This document shows, in pieces, positions 44,530-53,513 of a stretch of DNA of 64,000 nucleotides. Position numbers and translations under genes: made by a program. Location: positions 868,001-932,000 of the forward strand of contig CAVOXO010000001.1 of NCBI GenBank assembly GCA_963700425.1, written 5' to 3'. This DNA comes from CAVOXO01 sp963700425 (GTDB lineage: Bacteria; Actinomycetota; Acidimicrobiia; Acidimicrobiales; Microtrichaceae). The notes below the pieces were generated by a model. The model had not been told where the DNA came from and made no database searches. It saw only the letters and a program-made list of their open reading frames with translations. Each line of letters opens with the position of its first letter. Position 1 is the stretch's first letter.

Positions 44530-44925
44530 ATGGAACGGCGCAACGACCGAGGAAGCGCGCTGGTGGTGGCGCTGCTGCTGGTCACCCTCTTCGCCCTGAT
44601 CGTTCCCGCGCTTCTGGGGCTGGCACTCACCGGTACCCGCGTCACCTCCAGCGTCGTGAACGAGCGGAGGACGAGTTACGTGGCGTCATCGGCCCTCGAC
44701 GTCGCCATTCAGACGGGCCGACGCGCGGGGTGGGTCGGCCGATTCGGTCTCGACTGCCCGACGATGAACATGGTCATCGACGGCCAGCCAGCGGTCGTGC
44801 GATGCGAAACGTCCACCGGATCGTTCGATCTCGACCGCTCCGTGACCTTCGACGCGTCGGTGGAGGGGATCAGCAGGGCTCGCGCCGAGGTCGTCTTCCG
44901 TGACAGCAGACGCGGGCAGCGGTGA
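44530..44925 (+). CDS. PilX-like pilus assembly protein
   Basis: 131 residues. Begins MERRNDRGSALVVALLLVTLFALIVPALLGLALTGTRV, the one-helix N-terminus of PilX/GspK-like minor pilins (RGSALV rather than GFTLIE). A short periplasmic-type domain with DCPTMNMVIDGQPAVVRCE follows. Starts one base after the previous stop. No ATPase, peptidase or platform protein gene is in the window, so the machinery must be elsewhere. Confidence 0.7.
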   Translation: MERRNDRGSALVVALLLVTLFALIVPALLGLALTGTRVTSSVVNERRTSYVASSALDVAIQTGRRAGWVGRFGLDCPTMNMVIDGQPAVVRCETSTGSFDLDRSVTFDASVEGISRARAEVVFRDSRRGQR

Positions 44926-44985
44926 ACCGCCGGTGGACGTGGTGAGCTGGGACTCCGCGCCGCCCGCCCCTTAGGGCGGAGAGCG

Positions 44986-46483
44986 TCACAGCCGGAGCGC
45001 ACCATCTGCCGCGACGGTGACCGACCGTCCGACCCAGTCCCCGGTGCTCATCTGCTCGAGGACGTCTCGGTCCTGGCTGGTCGCGAGGGTGCGGCTGCCG
45101 TCGGGGAAGGATCCGACGGCCAACACCTGCCAGGGCTCACCGGCGGCGTGTTCGACGGTCCATGCCACGATCTCGGCGTGTCCCGTGCGGTCCGTGGTGG
45201 GCGTCGCCAGGTCGAGTTGCGCAGCCACCGCATCGGTGCAGTCCTCGTACCGGTATCCCTGTCGTGGGGGCATGGTCGACCAGAGGTCGTAGCCCTGCTT
45301 GGAGAGGAAGGCGCTCACGTTGGTCACGAGTCCGAATTCACCCGGTTCGGCCCGCAGACGGTTCGCCATCTCCGCGGTTGACCCGACGATGTAGTTGTTG
45401 AAGGGACCGCCGCCGAAGGTGAGCCCACCGGTCACCGTGAGGTCGCGGTCGAGGGCCACTCCGAGTTCGACCGCAGAGATCTGAACCGACGCGGGGAAAC
45501 ACGAATACAGGTCGAAGAGAGCGATGTCGTCGGTAGTGACGCCGGCGATGTCGAGGAGTCGCCGCGATGCCACTCGGGCCCCCGGCAGCCGGTCGAGGTG
45601 GCGCCGCTCCGAGACCGGTTCCGAACGGCGGTTCTCGGTGATCACGTGGGGGAAGACCCATTGCTCGGTCGGGATCCCCGCACGGCGCGCCGCGTCGACC
45701 GAACACAACAGGAGCGCGGCGGCCTGATTCACGTTCCACTGGCTGCACATCAGCTTCGTGTAGGGCTGCGAGATCATCCGGTTGGTCGCAGAGACGTCGG
45801 CGATCGTCCGTGCCGAGGGACGGTCGCGATTCCACGCATGGGGATTGCCGGCGGCGATGCGGGCGAATCTCGCCCACAGCGACGCGACCTCGTCGCGGTG
45901 TTCACCGGGGGTCCGCCCCGAGGCATGGCTGATCGCCGATTCCATCAGGGCGTACGCCGACGCAGGTTGGTGAAGCCCCCGCTCCAGCTCCATCGTGCTG
46001 ATCCCCACGTCGTCGGTGGTCAGCCGCTGATCGGGTGCGACGTCGGCGGTCTGTGCGGTGTCGGGCAGGTCGAGTCCGGCCCGGGCCGCGCACCCCGAAC
46101 GATGGCGCGCCTCACCTCCCACGACGAGGGCGACGTCGAGGTCACCATCGGAGATGAGGCGAGCGGCACGATGCCAGAGCTGGTGCTGCAACACCCCCAC
46201 CTCGGCCAGCACGGTGTGGGGCCGATCGGGGTCGGGATGGCCGACCCGTTCCAGCACGAGTCGGCCCGGGTCCCGGTAGTCCCACGTACCGTCGGGCACG
46301 CCCACCCACTGGACCCGGTCGAGGAGAGCGGGAACCCCCGAATCCTCGGCCGCGGCACCGAGCAGCCTCGGCCATGAGGTCGATCGCCTCGTCCGCCATC
46401 GATGGATCGTCGGTGCGTTGGGTCACCTGAGCGACGCCCACGAGTACGGGTTGGTGCGGGTCGGGTGCGGACGGTGGTGACAT
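44986..46483 (-). CDS. Thiolase-like (acetyl-CoA acetyltransferase family) protein, one frameshift
   Basis: About 499 residues from the ATG at 46483 with one extra base near 46373. N-terminus HQPVLVGVAQVTQRTDDPSMADEAIDLMAEA; then GVPALLDRVQWVGVPDGTWDY, NRMISQPYTKLMCSQWNVNQAAALLLCSVDAARRAG, and a C-terminal domain VTGGLTFGGGPFNNYIVGSTAEMANRLR. These match the SCP2-type thiolase branch often annotated as acetyl-CoA acetyltransferase in actinobacteria. It may cleave or condense acyl-CoA. A usual thiolase nucleophile Cys in a SxxCxS context is not obvious. Confidence 0.78.
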
Positions 46484-46583
46484 CGTCAGTGGGTCGGGAC
46501 CAGGGAGTGGTGTCGACGAACGAACTCGCCGAGATCCAGGGGCACGGCATCACGCTAGGCGACCACCGGCGGAACGGCGTGGG

Positions 46584-47402
46584 CTATGTCCGGAGAGCGC
46601 GGTCGGCCTGCCTCTGCGTGGCGTAGGGATCGGGGTCATCGGAGACGAAACCGGTGGCCCGGAGCAGACCGAAGTACGCCGGTTCGGTGGCCGGGGCCAG
46701 CACCGGACGACGCTCCCACCACGCCGGAAATCGCATGAAGATCGAGGCTGCCACGAGCGCAAGCGCCTGGAGACCAACGAACAACAGCCGGTTGCCGTAG
46801 AGGGCGAGGTAGGTCAGGGTCACGGTGACGTTGGGTATGTGTGAGGCGGGGACCTTTCGCTTGATCGACCATGGTGTGTCGTGCTCGGGGGCCACCCACA
46901 CGTCCCATCCCACGTCCTGGAACACGCCCTGCCACGCTCCGATGGCCGACCATGCGGCAAGCCAGATCACCCATGCCGGCCACGTCGTCCGCGAGAAGAG
47001 GTCGTGGATCGCGACGAAGAGCTGTCCGCTGCCCGAGCCCCACAGGAGGCCGAAGAGAAGCTGAACCGCCCGGCGTTTCGGGCGATCGAAGTGCAGGGTC
47101 CATCGCGCCCAGATCACCCAGTATCCGACGAGGATCACGCCGACCGCGGCAATGGTCCAGGCCCACCACGCCGGGTTGTGCAGCTGGCTCGAGGTCACGG
47201 GCGGGGCCTCGACGATGCGGCGGAAGGTGCCCGTGGCCAGGGAGATCAGCCAGCAGAGACTGATATATGAGACGGCGCGGAGCCAGAGCAACGGTGGCCG
47301 GAAGTCCCACTGAGGCACGTCGCGCCCACCGACCAGCGCGGCGCCGGTGCTCGCAACCCAGACCACCCCCACCAGCGACGCGACGACAGCAATCACCGAC
47401 AC
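46584..47402 (-). CDS. Integral membrane protein, six helices, unknown function
   Basis: 272 residues. Hydrophobic segments include SVIAVVASLVGVVWVASTGAAL, AVSYISLCWLISLATGTF, WWAWTIAAVGVILVGYWVIW, LLFGLLWGSGSGQLFVAIHDLF, AWVIWLAAWSAIGAWQGVF and LTYLALYGNRLLFVGLQALALVAASIFM. A loop contains DVGWDVWVAPEHDTPWSIKRKVPASHIPN. No family is recognised. Divergent from a VOC gene, with 147 bases between. Confidence 0.7.
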   Translation of the reverse strand: MSVIAVVASLVGVVWVASTGAALVGGRDVPQWDFRPPLLWLRAVSYISLCWLISLATGTFRRIVEAPPVTSSQLHNPAWWAWTIAAVGVILVGYWVIWARWTLHFDRPKRRAVQLLFGLLWGSGSGQLFVAIHDLFSRTTWPAWVIWLAAWSAIGAWQGVFQDVGWDVWVAPEHDTPWSIKRKVPASHIPNVTVTLTYLALYGNRLLFVGLQALALVAASIFMRFPAWWERRPVLAPATEPAYFGLLRATGFVSDDPDPYATQRQADRALRT

Positions 47403-47549
47403 CTCCTCCGCTGACCCCCGGGTCGTTCGGCGCCGCAGACTACCGGACCGTCTCGGACCGGCGACGGGTCATGGTGGGCACCTAGCATCGGCCGTCGGGT
47501 GTCGTCGGCCGATGTGGCCGCGGCGGTCCGAAGAAGGAGGTCCCTCGTC

Positions 47550-47985
47550 ATGGCTGTTCGACGGGTCATGCACACGGCGATCGCCACCGCCGACCTCGAC
47601 CGCTCTGTCCGCGTTCTGGACCGAGCTCGGATTCGTCGAGGTGCGCCGTTGGGAGTGGCCGGCGGGCGTGGCGACGATCAACGGATTCCTCGGGGTCGAT
47701 GACTCCGCGGCCCGTGCCGCGCTGCTGGAGGGAAACGGAACGGGCATCGAGATCTTCGAATTCTCCCTACCGCGACAGGAGCCCACGAGGGATCCGGCTG
47801 TGTTCCGCCTCGGCTACACCCACGTGTGCCTGGAGGTCGATGACCTCGATCGCGAGCTGGCGCGCCTGACCGCCGTCGGTTTGCGCACGTGGGCCCGCCC
47901 CGTCGATGCGCCCGACGGCCGCCGGATGGTCTACGGACGCGACCCCGACGGGAACGTCGTGGAGTTGGTGCAGCTCCCGTCATGA
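47550..47985 (+). CDS. VOC (glyoxalase/bleomycin resistance) family protein, one frameshift
   Basis: About 144 residues with one extra base near 47608. MAVRRVMHTAIATADLDRSVR carries the first metal His, and the next frame gives FWTELGFVEVRRWEWPAGVATINGFLG, FRLGYTHVCLEVDDLDRELARLTAVG and YGRDPDGNVVELVQLPS with the terminal Glu ligand. AAGGAGG lies nine bases before the ATG. The fold supports metal-dependent isomerase, dioxygenase or epimerase activity, but the substrate is unknown. Confidence 0.75.
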
Positions 47986-48085
47986 TGACTCTGCGCTGAG
48001 CAGCCCCGGCCGCCGCCGGCGCGGGGTGTGTCCGGGGTCGTCGCGGTCACGGTGCAACGGCGTACGAGGGGGCGCGATCGCGGGG

Positions 48086-49018
48086 CTATGGCTCGAAGAC
48101 GACCTTGATCGTCCCCGACGACCGGTCGGCCGCTGCAGCGAACCCCTCGCTGGCCGCATCGAGAGGAAAACGGTGGGTGATCATCACCTCGGCGATGGAG
48201 GGCTCCGTCCCGACGATCTCCGCGGCGCGGTCCATCTCCCGCTCCGGGGCGAGTCCGCCGTACATCGTCGAGGTGATCAGCTCCGCCTCCTTCATGCAGG
48301 CCATGATGTCGAGGGCGACGGGCTTCCAGAACATGCCGACCTCGACGATCCGGACGCCGGGGCGACCGAGCGCCACAGCCTGGCCGACCGCCTCGTCGCT
48401 GCCGATCGAGTCCACGATCACGTCGTAGCCGTCGCCGATTCGTGCCCGGCCGCCGAGGCGTTCCGCCGCCGCAGCCTGATGGGTGTGGCGGGCCGCGACG
48501 TCGCTCACGATCCCGATCGAACGCAGCGCGGCCACGGTGGCGAGACCGATGGCCCCGGCCCCGATGACCAGCACGCGATCCGACGCGGACACCCGGCCAC
48601 GCGAGATCGCGTGGACGGCGACGGCGATCGGCTCGACGAGGGACGCCGACGCCGGATCGAGGCCGCGAGGAAGGGGGACGAGGGTGTGTTCGGGGACGAC
48701 GAGGCGTTCGGCCATTCCGCCGTCGAGTCCGATTCCGATCAGCCCCGCGCCCTCGATGCAGTGACCTGGTTGCCCGGCCTCGCACCACAGGCACTGGCGG
48801 CAGCTCGCGATCGGCTCGATGGCGAACGCCCGGCCATCCGCAGTGGTTCCGGCGATCTCGTGCCCGAGGATCCTTCCTTCGGCGAGTCCTCCGGATACGA
48901 GCGCGAGGTCGGACGCGCAGATCGATGCGGCCACGACCCGGATCTCCACGCCGTCCCCGGTGGGCTCGGGCTCCTCGCCGAAGACCGGGACGCCGTCGCG
49001 GACCCGAATCCCCTTCAC
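48086..49018 (-). CDS. Zinc-type alcohol dehydrogenase (MDR) family protein
   Basis: 310 residues, a little short for the family (about 340). Contains ASICASDLALVSGG (catalytic Cys), GRILGHEIAG, the structural-zinc lobe SCRQCLWCEAGQPGHC with four Cys, and the Rossmann loop RVLVIGAGAIGLATVAALRS. The pattern is nearest to threonine/sorbitol dehydrogenase-like proteins that oxidise polyols or alcohols with NAD(P). Divergent from the sulfur operon, so the 270-base gap may serve both. Confidence 0.85.
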   Translation of the reverse strand: MKGIRVRDGVPVFGEEPEPTGDGVEIRVVAASICASDLALVSGGLAEGRILGHEIAGTTADGRAFAIEPIASCRQCLWCEAGQPGHCIEGAGLIGIGLDGGMAERLVVPEHTLVPLPRGLDPASASLVEPIAVAVHAISRGRVSASDRVLVIGAGAIGLATVAALRSIGIVSDVAARHTHQAAAAERLGGRARIGDGYDVIVDSIGSDEAVGQAVALGRPGVRIVEVGMFWKPVALDIMACMKEAELITSTMYGGLAPEREMDRAAEIVGTEPSIAEVMITHRFPLDAASEGFAAAADRSSGTIKVVFEP

Positions 49019-49203
49019 CCTGCGACCACCGGGATTCTGCCTTCGACCTCGGTGGTCTGCCGGTCGAGTGTCGGTGCGGCGTCGATGTAGGGCGCCCGAT
49101 GGCTGACGGATCGAAGACCGGGGGACACGGAGGCGACCCTACTGTCGGCGGCGCGGGTTCGCGGTGCCGACGGCTGGCGACGCCGGTCGGGGGCGAGGCC
49201 AAA

Positions 49204-49217
49204 TACCCCTGGGGGTA
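49204..49217 (+). promoter_or_regulatory. CsoR/CstR-type operator upstream of sulfur operon
   Basis: TACCCC-TG-GGGGTA, a perfect palindrome 73 bases before the first gene of the sulfur cluster. The C-tract/G-tract inverted repeat is the known operator design of CsoR-family repressors, including the persulfide sensor CstR. No csoR/cstR gene is in the window. Confidence 0.7.
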
Positions 49218-49289
49218 GGACCTTCGTCCCTGTCCTCGTGTCGTCGCAACCCCTACATTGACGACGAGGCGACAGAACGGAGAGTCGAA

Positions 49290-49646
49290 GTGGGTACCTA
49301 TCGCGACGTGGCCAAGGATCTGCGTGAACCGACACGGGATCTGCGGGCCGCGATCCCCGACGTGTGGAGCGGATTCGCCCAACTCCACGAGGCGGCGGTT
49401 GCCGAGGGGTCACTGCCCGCGAAGGTCAAGGAGCTCATGGCTCTGGCCATCGCCGTCGTGAAGCAGTGCGACGGCTGCATCGCCTATCACGCCCGAGCGG
49501 CCGTGGCGCGGGGTGCCACCGTGGAGGAGGCGGCCGAAGCGATCGGTGTGGCTCTGCTCATGGATGGTGGCACCGCGTCGGTCTACGGCCCCAGAGCCCT
49601 GGAGGCCTTCGAGGAGTTCGCGGCGGGACGCGTCGCAACGTCATGA
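49290..49646 (+). CDS. AhpD-like carboxymuconolactone decarboxylase family protein
   Basis: 118 residues with GTG start at 49290. The segment KVKELMALAIAVVKQCDGCIAYHARAAVARGATVEEAAEAIGVALLMDG holds the CxxCxxxH redox site (Cys60, Cys63, His67) of AhpD-type alkylhydroperoxidases. Such small thiol proteins often accompany sulfur-oxidation genes and may handle peroxides or persulfides. Its TGA overlaps the next ATG (ATGA). First gene of a six-gene operon behind the C/G-tract palindrome. Confidence 0.85.
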   Translation: MGTYRDVAKDLREPTRDLRAAIPDVWSGFAQLHEAAVAEGSLPAKVKELMALAIAVVKQCDGCIAYHARAAVARGATVEEAAEAIGVALLMDGGTASVYGPRALEAFEEFAAGRVATS

Positions 49647-50263
49647 AGGGTGACGCCGCGGCGTGGGATCAGCGCTACGCCACGGCGGAGTTCGTGTGGA
49701 CGACCGACCCGAACCGGTTTCTCCCGCCCGAGGTCGAGGGGCTCGATCCCGGGCGTGCCCTCGATGTCGCGTGTGGTGAAGGACGCAACTCGGTGTGGTT
49801 GGCAACACGGGGTTGGGATGTCACGGGCGTGGACTTCTCCTCGGTTGCGTTGGAGAAGGCGGCCCGCCTGGCGGACGAGAACGGCGTCGAGGTCACGTGG
49901 GTCTGTGGCGATGTCACCGACTCGGTGGTCGCCGGCTCCTTCGATCTGGTGATCGTGTTCTACCTGCAGCTCCCCGCGTCGGAGCGAAGGGACGCGCTTG
50001 CGTCCGCGGCGCGTCGATTGGCCCCCGGCGGGACGATTCTGATCGTCGGGCACGACCTCACCAACCTCACCGAGGGGGTCGGAGGCCCTCAGGATCCCGC
50101 CGTTCTGTTCGGGGCCGAGGACATCAGCGCCGATCTGGACACGTCGGGCGTCGACGATCTGGTCGTGCAGCGGGCCGAGCAGGTTCGCCGACCTGTCGGG
50201 ACCGGGTCGGAGATGATCGAGGCCATCGACTGCCTGGTCCGCGCCAGCCGAGCCGCGGACTGA
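49643..50263 (+). CDS. SAM-dependent class I methyltransferase
   Basis: 206 residues, overlapping the previous gene by four bases. SAM-binding motif I is ALDVACGEGRNSVWLATRGWDVTGVDFSSVALEKA. Then WVCGDVTDSVVAGSFDLVIVFYLQLP and RRLAPGGTILIVGHDLTNL. The beginning AAAWDQRYATAEFVWTTDPNRFLPPEVE is typical of TehB/thiol-methyltransferase-like proteins. In this operon it might methylate a thiol or sulfide, but that is inference. Confidence 0.82.
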   Translation: MKGDAAAWDQRYATAEFVWTTDPNRFLPPEVEGLDPGRALDVACGEGRNSVWLATRGWDVTGVDFSSVALEKAARLADENGVEVTWVCGDVTDSVVAGSFDLVIVFYLQLPASERRDALASAARRLAPGGTILIVGHDLTNLTEGVGGPQDPAVLFGAEDISADLDTSGVDDLVVQRAEQVRRPVGTGSEMIEAIDCLVRASRAAD

Positions 50264-50306
50264 TGCCCATGCCCGCCACCGACCGACCCGAGACCGAGAG
50301 GACCTC

Positions 50307-50687
50307 ATGAACTCCATCGAGACCACCCTGGACATGTCGCTCGACGACGCCGAGGCGGCCGTACGGGCCGCGCTGGCCGCTCAGGGCTTCGGCGTTCTGA
50401 CCGAGATCGACGTCGCCGCGACCCTCAAGGCGAAGATCGACGTCGACAGGCCACCGTTGAAGATCCTCGGCGCGTGCAACCCCCGTCTCGCGCACGAGGC
50501 GCTGCAATTGGACCCCGACACGAGTCTGGTACTTCCGTGCAACGTCGTTCTGGAGGCGAGTTCCGACGGGCGCACCCGGGTCGCCGTCGTCGACCCCTTC
50601 GAACTGATGCCCGGCGCCGAGTTCTCGGCGCTCGCCGATCTAGCATCGACCAAGCTGTCCGCCGCCCTCGACTCACTCACTGCCTGA
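50307..50687 (+). CDS. DUF302 family protein
   Basis: 126 residues. Pattern TTLDMSLDDAEAAVRAALAAQGFGVLTEIDVAATLKAKIDVDRPPLKILGACNPRLAHEALQLDPDTSLVLPCNVVLE is DUF302 throughout, including the conserved ILGACNPxLAHxAL and LLPCNV-like segments with two Cys. DUF302 proteins often co-occur with sulfide-oxidation and redox genes, but their reaction is unknown. 13 bases before the oxidoreductase gene. Confidence 0.9.
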   Translation: MNSIETTLDMSLDDAEAAVRAALAAQGFGVLTEIDVAATLKAKIDVDRPPLKILGACNPRLAHEALQLDPDTSLVLPCNVVLEASSDGRTRVAVVDPFELMPGAEFSALADLASTKLSAALDSLTA

Positions 50688-50700
50688 CAAAGGAACCGCC

Positions 50701-51942
50701 ATGACCCATCGAATCGTGATCCTCGGCGCGGGAACGGGCGGCACGCTGACCGCCAACCGGCTTCGTGCGGAGTACTCCCAGGACGACGCGTCGATCACCG
50801 TCGTCGATCAGGACGACAAGCACGTCTACCAGCCCGGCCTTCTCTTCGTGCCGTTCGGCCTCACCGACGCCGATGACATCATCCGACCCCGTCGGAAGCA
50901 GCTGCACAAGGGGATCGACTACGTCCAGAGTCCGATCGACCGGGTCGAGGTCGGCAGCGACACCGTCCACCTCACCGATGGGACCACACTCGGCTACGAC
51001 GTCCTCGTCGTCGCGACCGGGGCGACCCTGTTGCCCGAGGAGACCGAAGGATTGACGGGCCCAGGGTGGGGCTCGTCGGTTCACACCTTCTACACCGTCG
51101 ACGGGGCGGTGGCGCTCGCCGCAGCCCTCGATGGCTTCGAGGGCGGACGCATCGCCGTCAACGTGATCGACATGCCGATCAAATGTCCGGTGGCGCCACT
51201 CGAATTCTGCTTCCTGCTCGACTGGTTCCTCCAGGACCGAAGGGTTCGCGACGCGACCGAGATCTCCTACGTGACGCCGCTCGATGCTGCGTTCACCAAG
51301 CCGGTCGCAGCATCGACGCTGGGCGGGATGCTCGATGATCGGGACATCTCGCTGGTCACCGAGTTCAACACCGGTGAGGTCGACGGGGCCGGGGGGCGCC
51401 TCATCTCCTACGACGAGCGTGAGGTCCCCTTCGACCTCGCGGTGGTCATCCCGCTGCATGGTGGGCAACCCTACGTGGGCCGTTCCGACGGCCTCGGTGA
51501 CGAGCTCGATTTCGTGCCCACCGATCAGTTCACCCTCCAGGCGAACGCGTCCCCGAACATCTTCGCGATCGGCGATGCCACCACCCTTCCGGCGTCCAAG
51601 GCGGGTTCGGTCACGCACTTCGAGGGCGAGGTGTTGGTGGAGAACGTGCAACGCTTCCTGGCCGGCAGGGAACTCGACGCCTCCTACGACGGTCACGCCA
51701 ACTGTTTCATCGAGACGGGCTTCGGCAAGGCGATGCTCATCGACTTCAACTACGACCAGGAGCCCGTTCCGGGTCACTACCCCGCCGGCGTCGGCCTGCC
51801 CCTGATGAAGGAATCGCGGATGAACCACCTCGGAAAGCTGATGTTCCAGTGGTTCTACTGGCACGTGCTGCTGCCGGGACGGGACGTCCCCGGCATCGGC
51901 GCCGACATGCCGACCGCCGGCAAGAAGACTCCCACGTCCTGA
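50701..51942 (+). CDS. Sulfide:quinone oxidoreductase-like flavoprotein
   Basis: 413 residues. FAD motif RIVILGAGTGGTLTANRL at the N-terminus; DKHVYQPGLLFVPFGL; ATGATLLPEETEGL; a redox Cys region IDMPIKCPVAPLEFC (Cys162, Cys170); the second nucleotide motif NIFAIGDATTLPASKAGSVTHFEG; and another Cys in HANCFIETGFGKAMLIDFNY. Fits SQR, which oxidises sulfide to polysulfide or persulfide and reduces quinone at the membrane face. The C-terminal aromatic-rich LMFQWFYWHVLLPG probably attaches to the membrane. Followed by DsrC- and DsrE-like sulfur carriers. Confidence 0.85.
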   Translation: MTHRIVILGAGTGGTLTANRLRAEYSQDDASITVVDQDDKHVYQPGLLFVPFGLTDADDIIRPRRKQLHKGIDYVQSPIDRVEVGSDTVHLTDGTTLGYDVLVVATGATLLPEETEGLTGPGWGSSVHTFYTVDGAVALAAALDGFEGGRIAVNVIDMPIKCPVAPLEFCFLLDWFLQDRRVRDATEISYVTPLDAAFTKPVAASTLGGMLDDRDISLVTEFNTGEVDGAGGRLISYDEREVPFDLAVVIPLHGGQPYVGRSDGLGDELDFVPTDQFTLQANASPNIFAIGDATTLPASKAGSVTHFEGEVLVENVQRFLAGRELDASYDGHANCFIETGFGKAMLIDFNYDQEPVPGHYPAGVGLPLMKESRMNHLGKLMFQWFYWHVLLPGRDVPGIGADMPTAGKKTPTS

Positions 51943-51977
51943 TCACCAACAACACGACATCGGAAGGAACACCAGAT

Positions 51978-52296
51978 ATGCCATCCAAGACAGTCGCCGG
52001 CGTGAACGTCGACGTGAACGACGAGGGGTTCTTCCTCGACCCCGATCAGTGGACCGAGGCCATGGTTCCAGAACTCGCCGCCGATGAAGGGCATCGACGA
52101 CGTGACCGACCAGCACTGGACCGTGATCCGCTTCATGCGCAACGAGTACGCGGAGAAGGGGACGGGCGCGACGGTGCGGGTGCTGGGCAAGACATCGGGC
52201 GTGTCGGTGAAGGAGCTCTACAAGCTCTTCCCCAAGGGCCCGGCCAAGGTCGCCGCCCGGGTCTCGGGCATCCCCAAGCCACGCGGCTGCATCTGA
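51978..52296 (+). CDS. DsrC/TusE family sulfur carrier, one frameshift
   Basis: 105 residues when one extra G near 52088 is dropped. VNVDVNDEGFFLDPDQWTEAMVPELAADEG joins to IDDVTDQHWTVIRFMRNEYAEKGTGATVRVLGKTSGVSVKELYKLFPKGPAKVAARVSGIPKPRGCI. The penultimate Cys (carrier CysA) is present, but the second Cys 11 residues earlier in true DsrC is replaced (AARVSG). This places it in the single-Cys TusE-like group that relays persulfide. Between SQR and the DsrE-family gene. Confidence 0.82.
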
Positions 52297-52356
52297 TCCA
52301 TCGGCAGTGCCGTTCACCGATCCACTCACACCACTCTGCACGAAAGGCAGCACACC

Positions 52357-52830
52357 ATGAACACCGATCCCCCCATCGAGAAGGTGTCGATCATCATGTC
52401 AAAGGGATCCCTCGACGGGATCTATCCGGGGCTGATCATGGCCAACGGCGCACGCGCCGAAGGCATCGAGGCCAACCTCTTCTTCACGTTCTTCGGGCTC
52501 GACGCCATCCACAAGAAGCGCCACGACCACATCAAGGTCGCCACGGTGGGCAATCCCGGCCTCCACGTGGCGACGTGGCTCGGCGGCTTCCCGGGCATGA
52601 GTTCGGTGATGACCCACGTCATGGAGAAGCAGATCGCCGAGCTCGACATCCCCTCGATCCCCGAGTTCGTGGAGATGATCACCGACACCGGAGCGGGGAT
52701 GTACGCCTGCAAGGCGTCGGTCGACCTCTTCAAGATGGAGAAGAGCGACTTCATCGAGCAGGTCGACGACATCATCACCGTCGGCGAGTTCTACGAGATG
52801 GCCGCCGGCGGCCACATCATCTTCACCTGA
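52357..52830 (+). CDS. DsrE-family (DsrE2-like) sulfurtransferase/carrier
   Basis: 157 residues. KVSIIMSKGSLDGIYPGLIMANGARAEGIEANLFFTFFGLDAIHKK is the N-terminal pattern of DsrE2/DsrE-F-H-like proteins, and GAGMYACKASVDLFKMEKSDFI carries the conserved Cys that binds persulfide. Together with DsrC/TusE it moves sulfane sulfur produced by SQR. Last gene of the operon, followed by a strong hairpin. Confidence 0.87.
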   Translation: MNTDPPIEKVSIIMSKGSLDGIYPGLIMANGARAEGIEANLFFTFFGLDAIHKKRHDHIKVATVGNPGLHVATWLGGFPGMSSVMTHVMEKQIAELDIPSIPEFVEMITDTGAGMYACKASVDLFKMEKSDFIEQVDDIITVGEFYEMAAGGHIIFT

Positions 52831-52862
52831 GCGGCTGTTCCCCTCTGTCGATCACGACGCGT

Positions 52863-52897
52863 CGGCCGCCACCGGTTCTCCATTCCGGTGGTGGCCG
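52863..52897. terminator. Bidirectional hairpin terminator
   Basis: CGGCCGCCACCGG and CCGGTGGTGGCCG form a 13-bp stem with one G-T pair and a nine-base loop, between the convergent DsrE-family and flavodoxin genes. Confidence 0.75.
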
Positions 52898-52935
52898 ATC
52901 CGCGTGGTGGGGGTGATCTGCTGCGGGCCCCGCGG

Positions 52936-53433
52936 TCACGATGCCGAGGGCTCCCCGAGGGTGTCGGCGATGGAGTCGGCCCACCGGTCCACGTCGTCCC
53001 AATCGCGGAAGTCCCCGTCGGGTGCGTGGACCATCCGCGCCAGGAGGCGCTCGGCGACGTTGAGCTCACCACGGTCGAGTCGACCGGCGAAGACGTGATG
53101 GCCGAGCGCCCCTGAAGCCCGGGTCAGCTCCTCGATTCGCTCGTCGGCGATCCCCTCGCCCTCATCGCCGAGGGGGCCCGAGCTGAAGATCCACACCTGT
53201 CGATGGGCGAGGGCGTCGGCGAAGGTGTCGAGGAACGCCCGCGCCTCCTTCATCCAGGTTCCGGCGTAGACCGCGCTCCCGATGATCACGGCATCGAATC
53301 GGTCGAGCGTCGCCACTGCGGTGGGGGTGGCGACGTCGACGTCGGCGGATCGGGCGCGAAGGCGACGAGCGATCGCCGTGGCGATCTCGGCGGTGGAGCC
53401 GTGACGCGACGCGGTGGTGATGAGAACCCTCAT
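52936..53433 (-). CDS. Flavodoxin domain protein (HemG-like)
   Basis: 165 residues. FMN phosphate loop ITTASRHGSTAEIATAIARRL, then FDAVIIGSAVYAGTWMKEARAFL and VWIFSSGPLGDEGEG. Similar to menaquinone-dependent protoporphyrinogen IX oxidase (HemG-type) flavodoxins and to actinobacterial flavodoxins of unknown role. It lacks a clear long-loop insertion. Divergent from otsA, with only 80 bases between. Confidence 0.85.
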   Translation of the reverse strand: MRVLITTASRHGSTAEIATAIARRLRARSADVDVATPTAVATLDRFDAVIIGSAVYAGTWMKEARAFLDTFADALAHRQVWIFSSGPLGDEGEGIADERIEELTRASGALGHHVFAGRLDRGELNVAERLLARMVHAPDGDFRDWDDVDRWADSIADTLGEPSAS

Positions 53434-53513
53434 TGACGGGCTTCCTCCGGAAGTTGGCGGCTCCGACGGTGGGGCTCACCGTCGGAAGCACTGCGGGTAC
53501 CTACGATGGTCCC

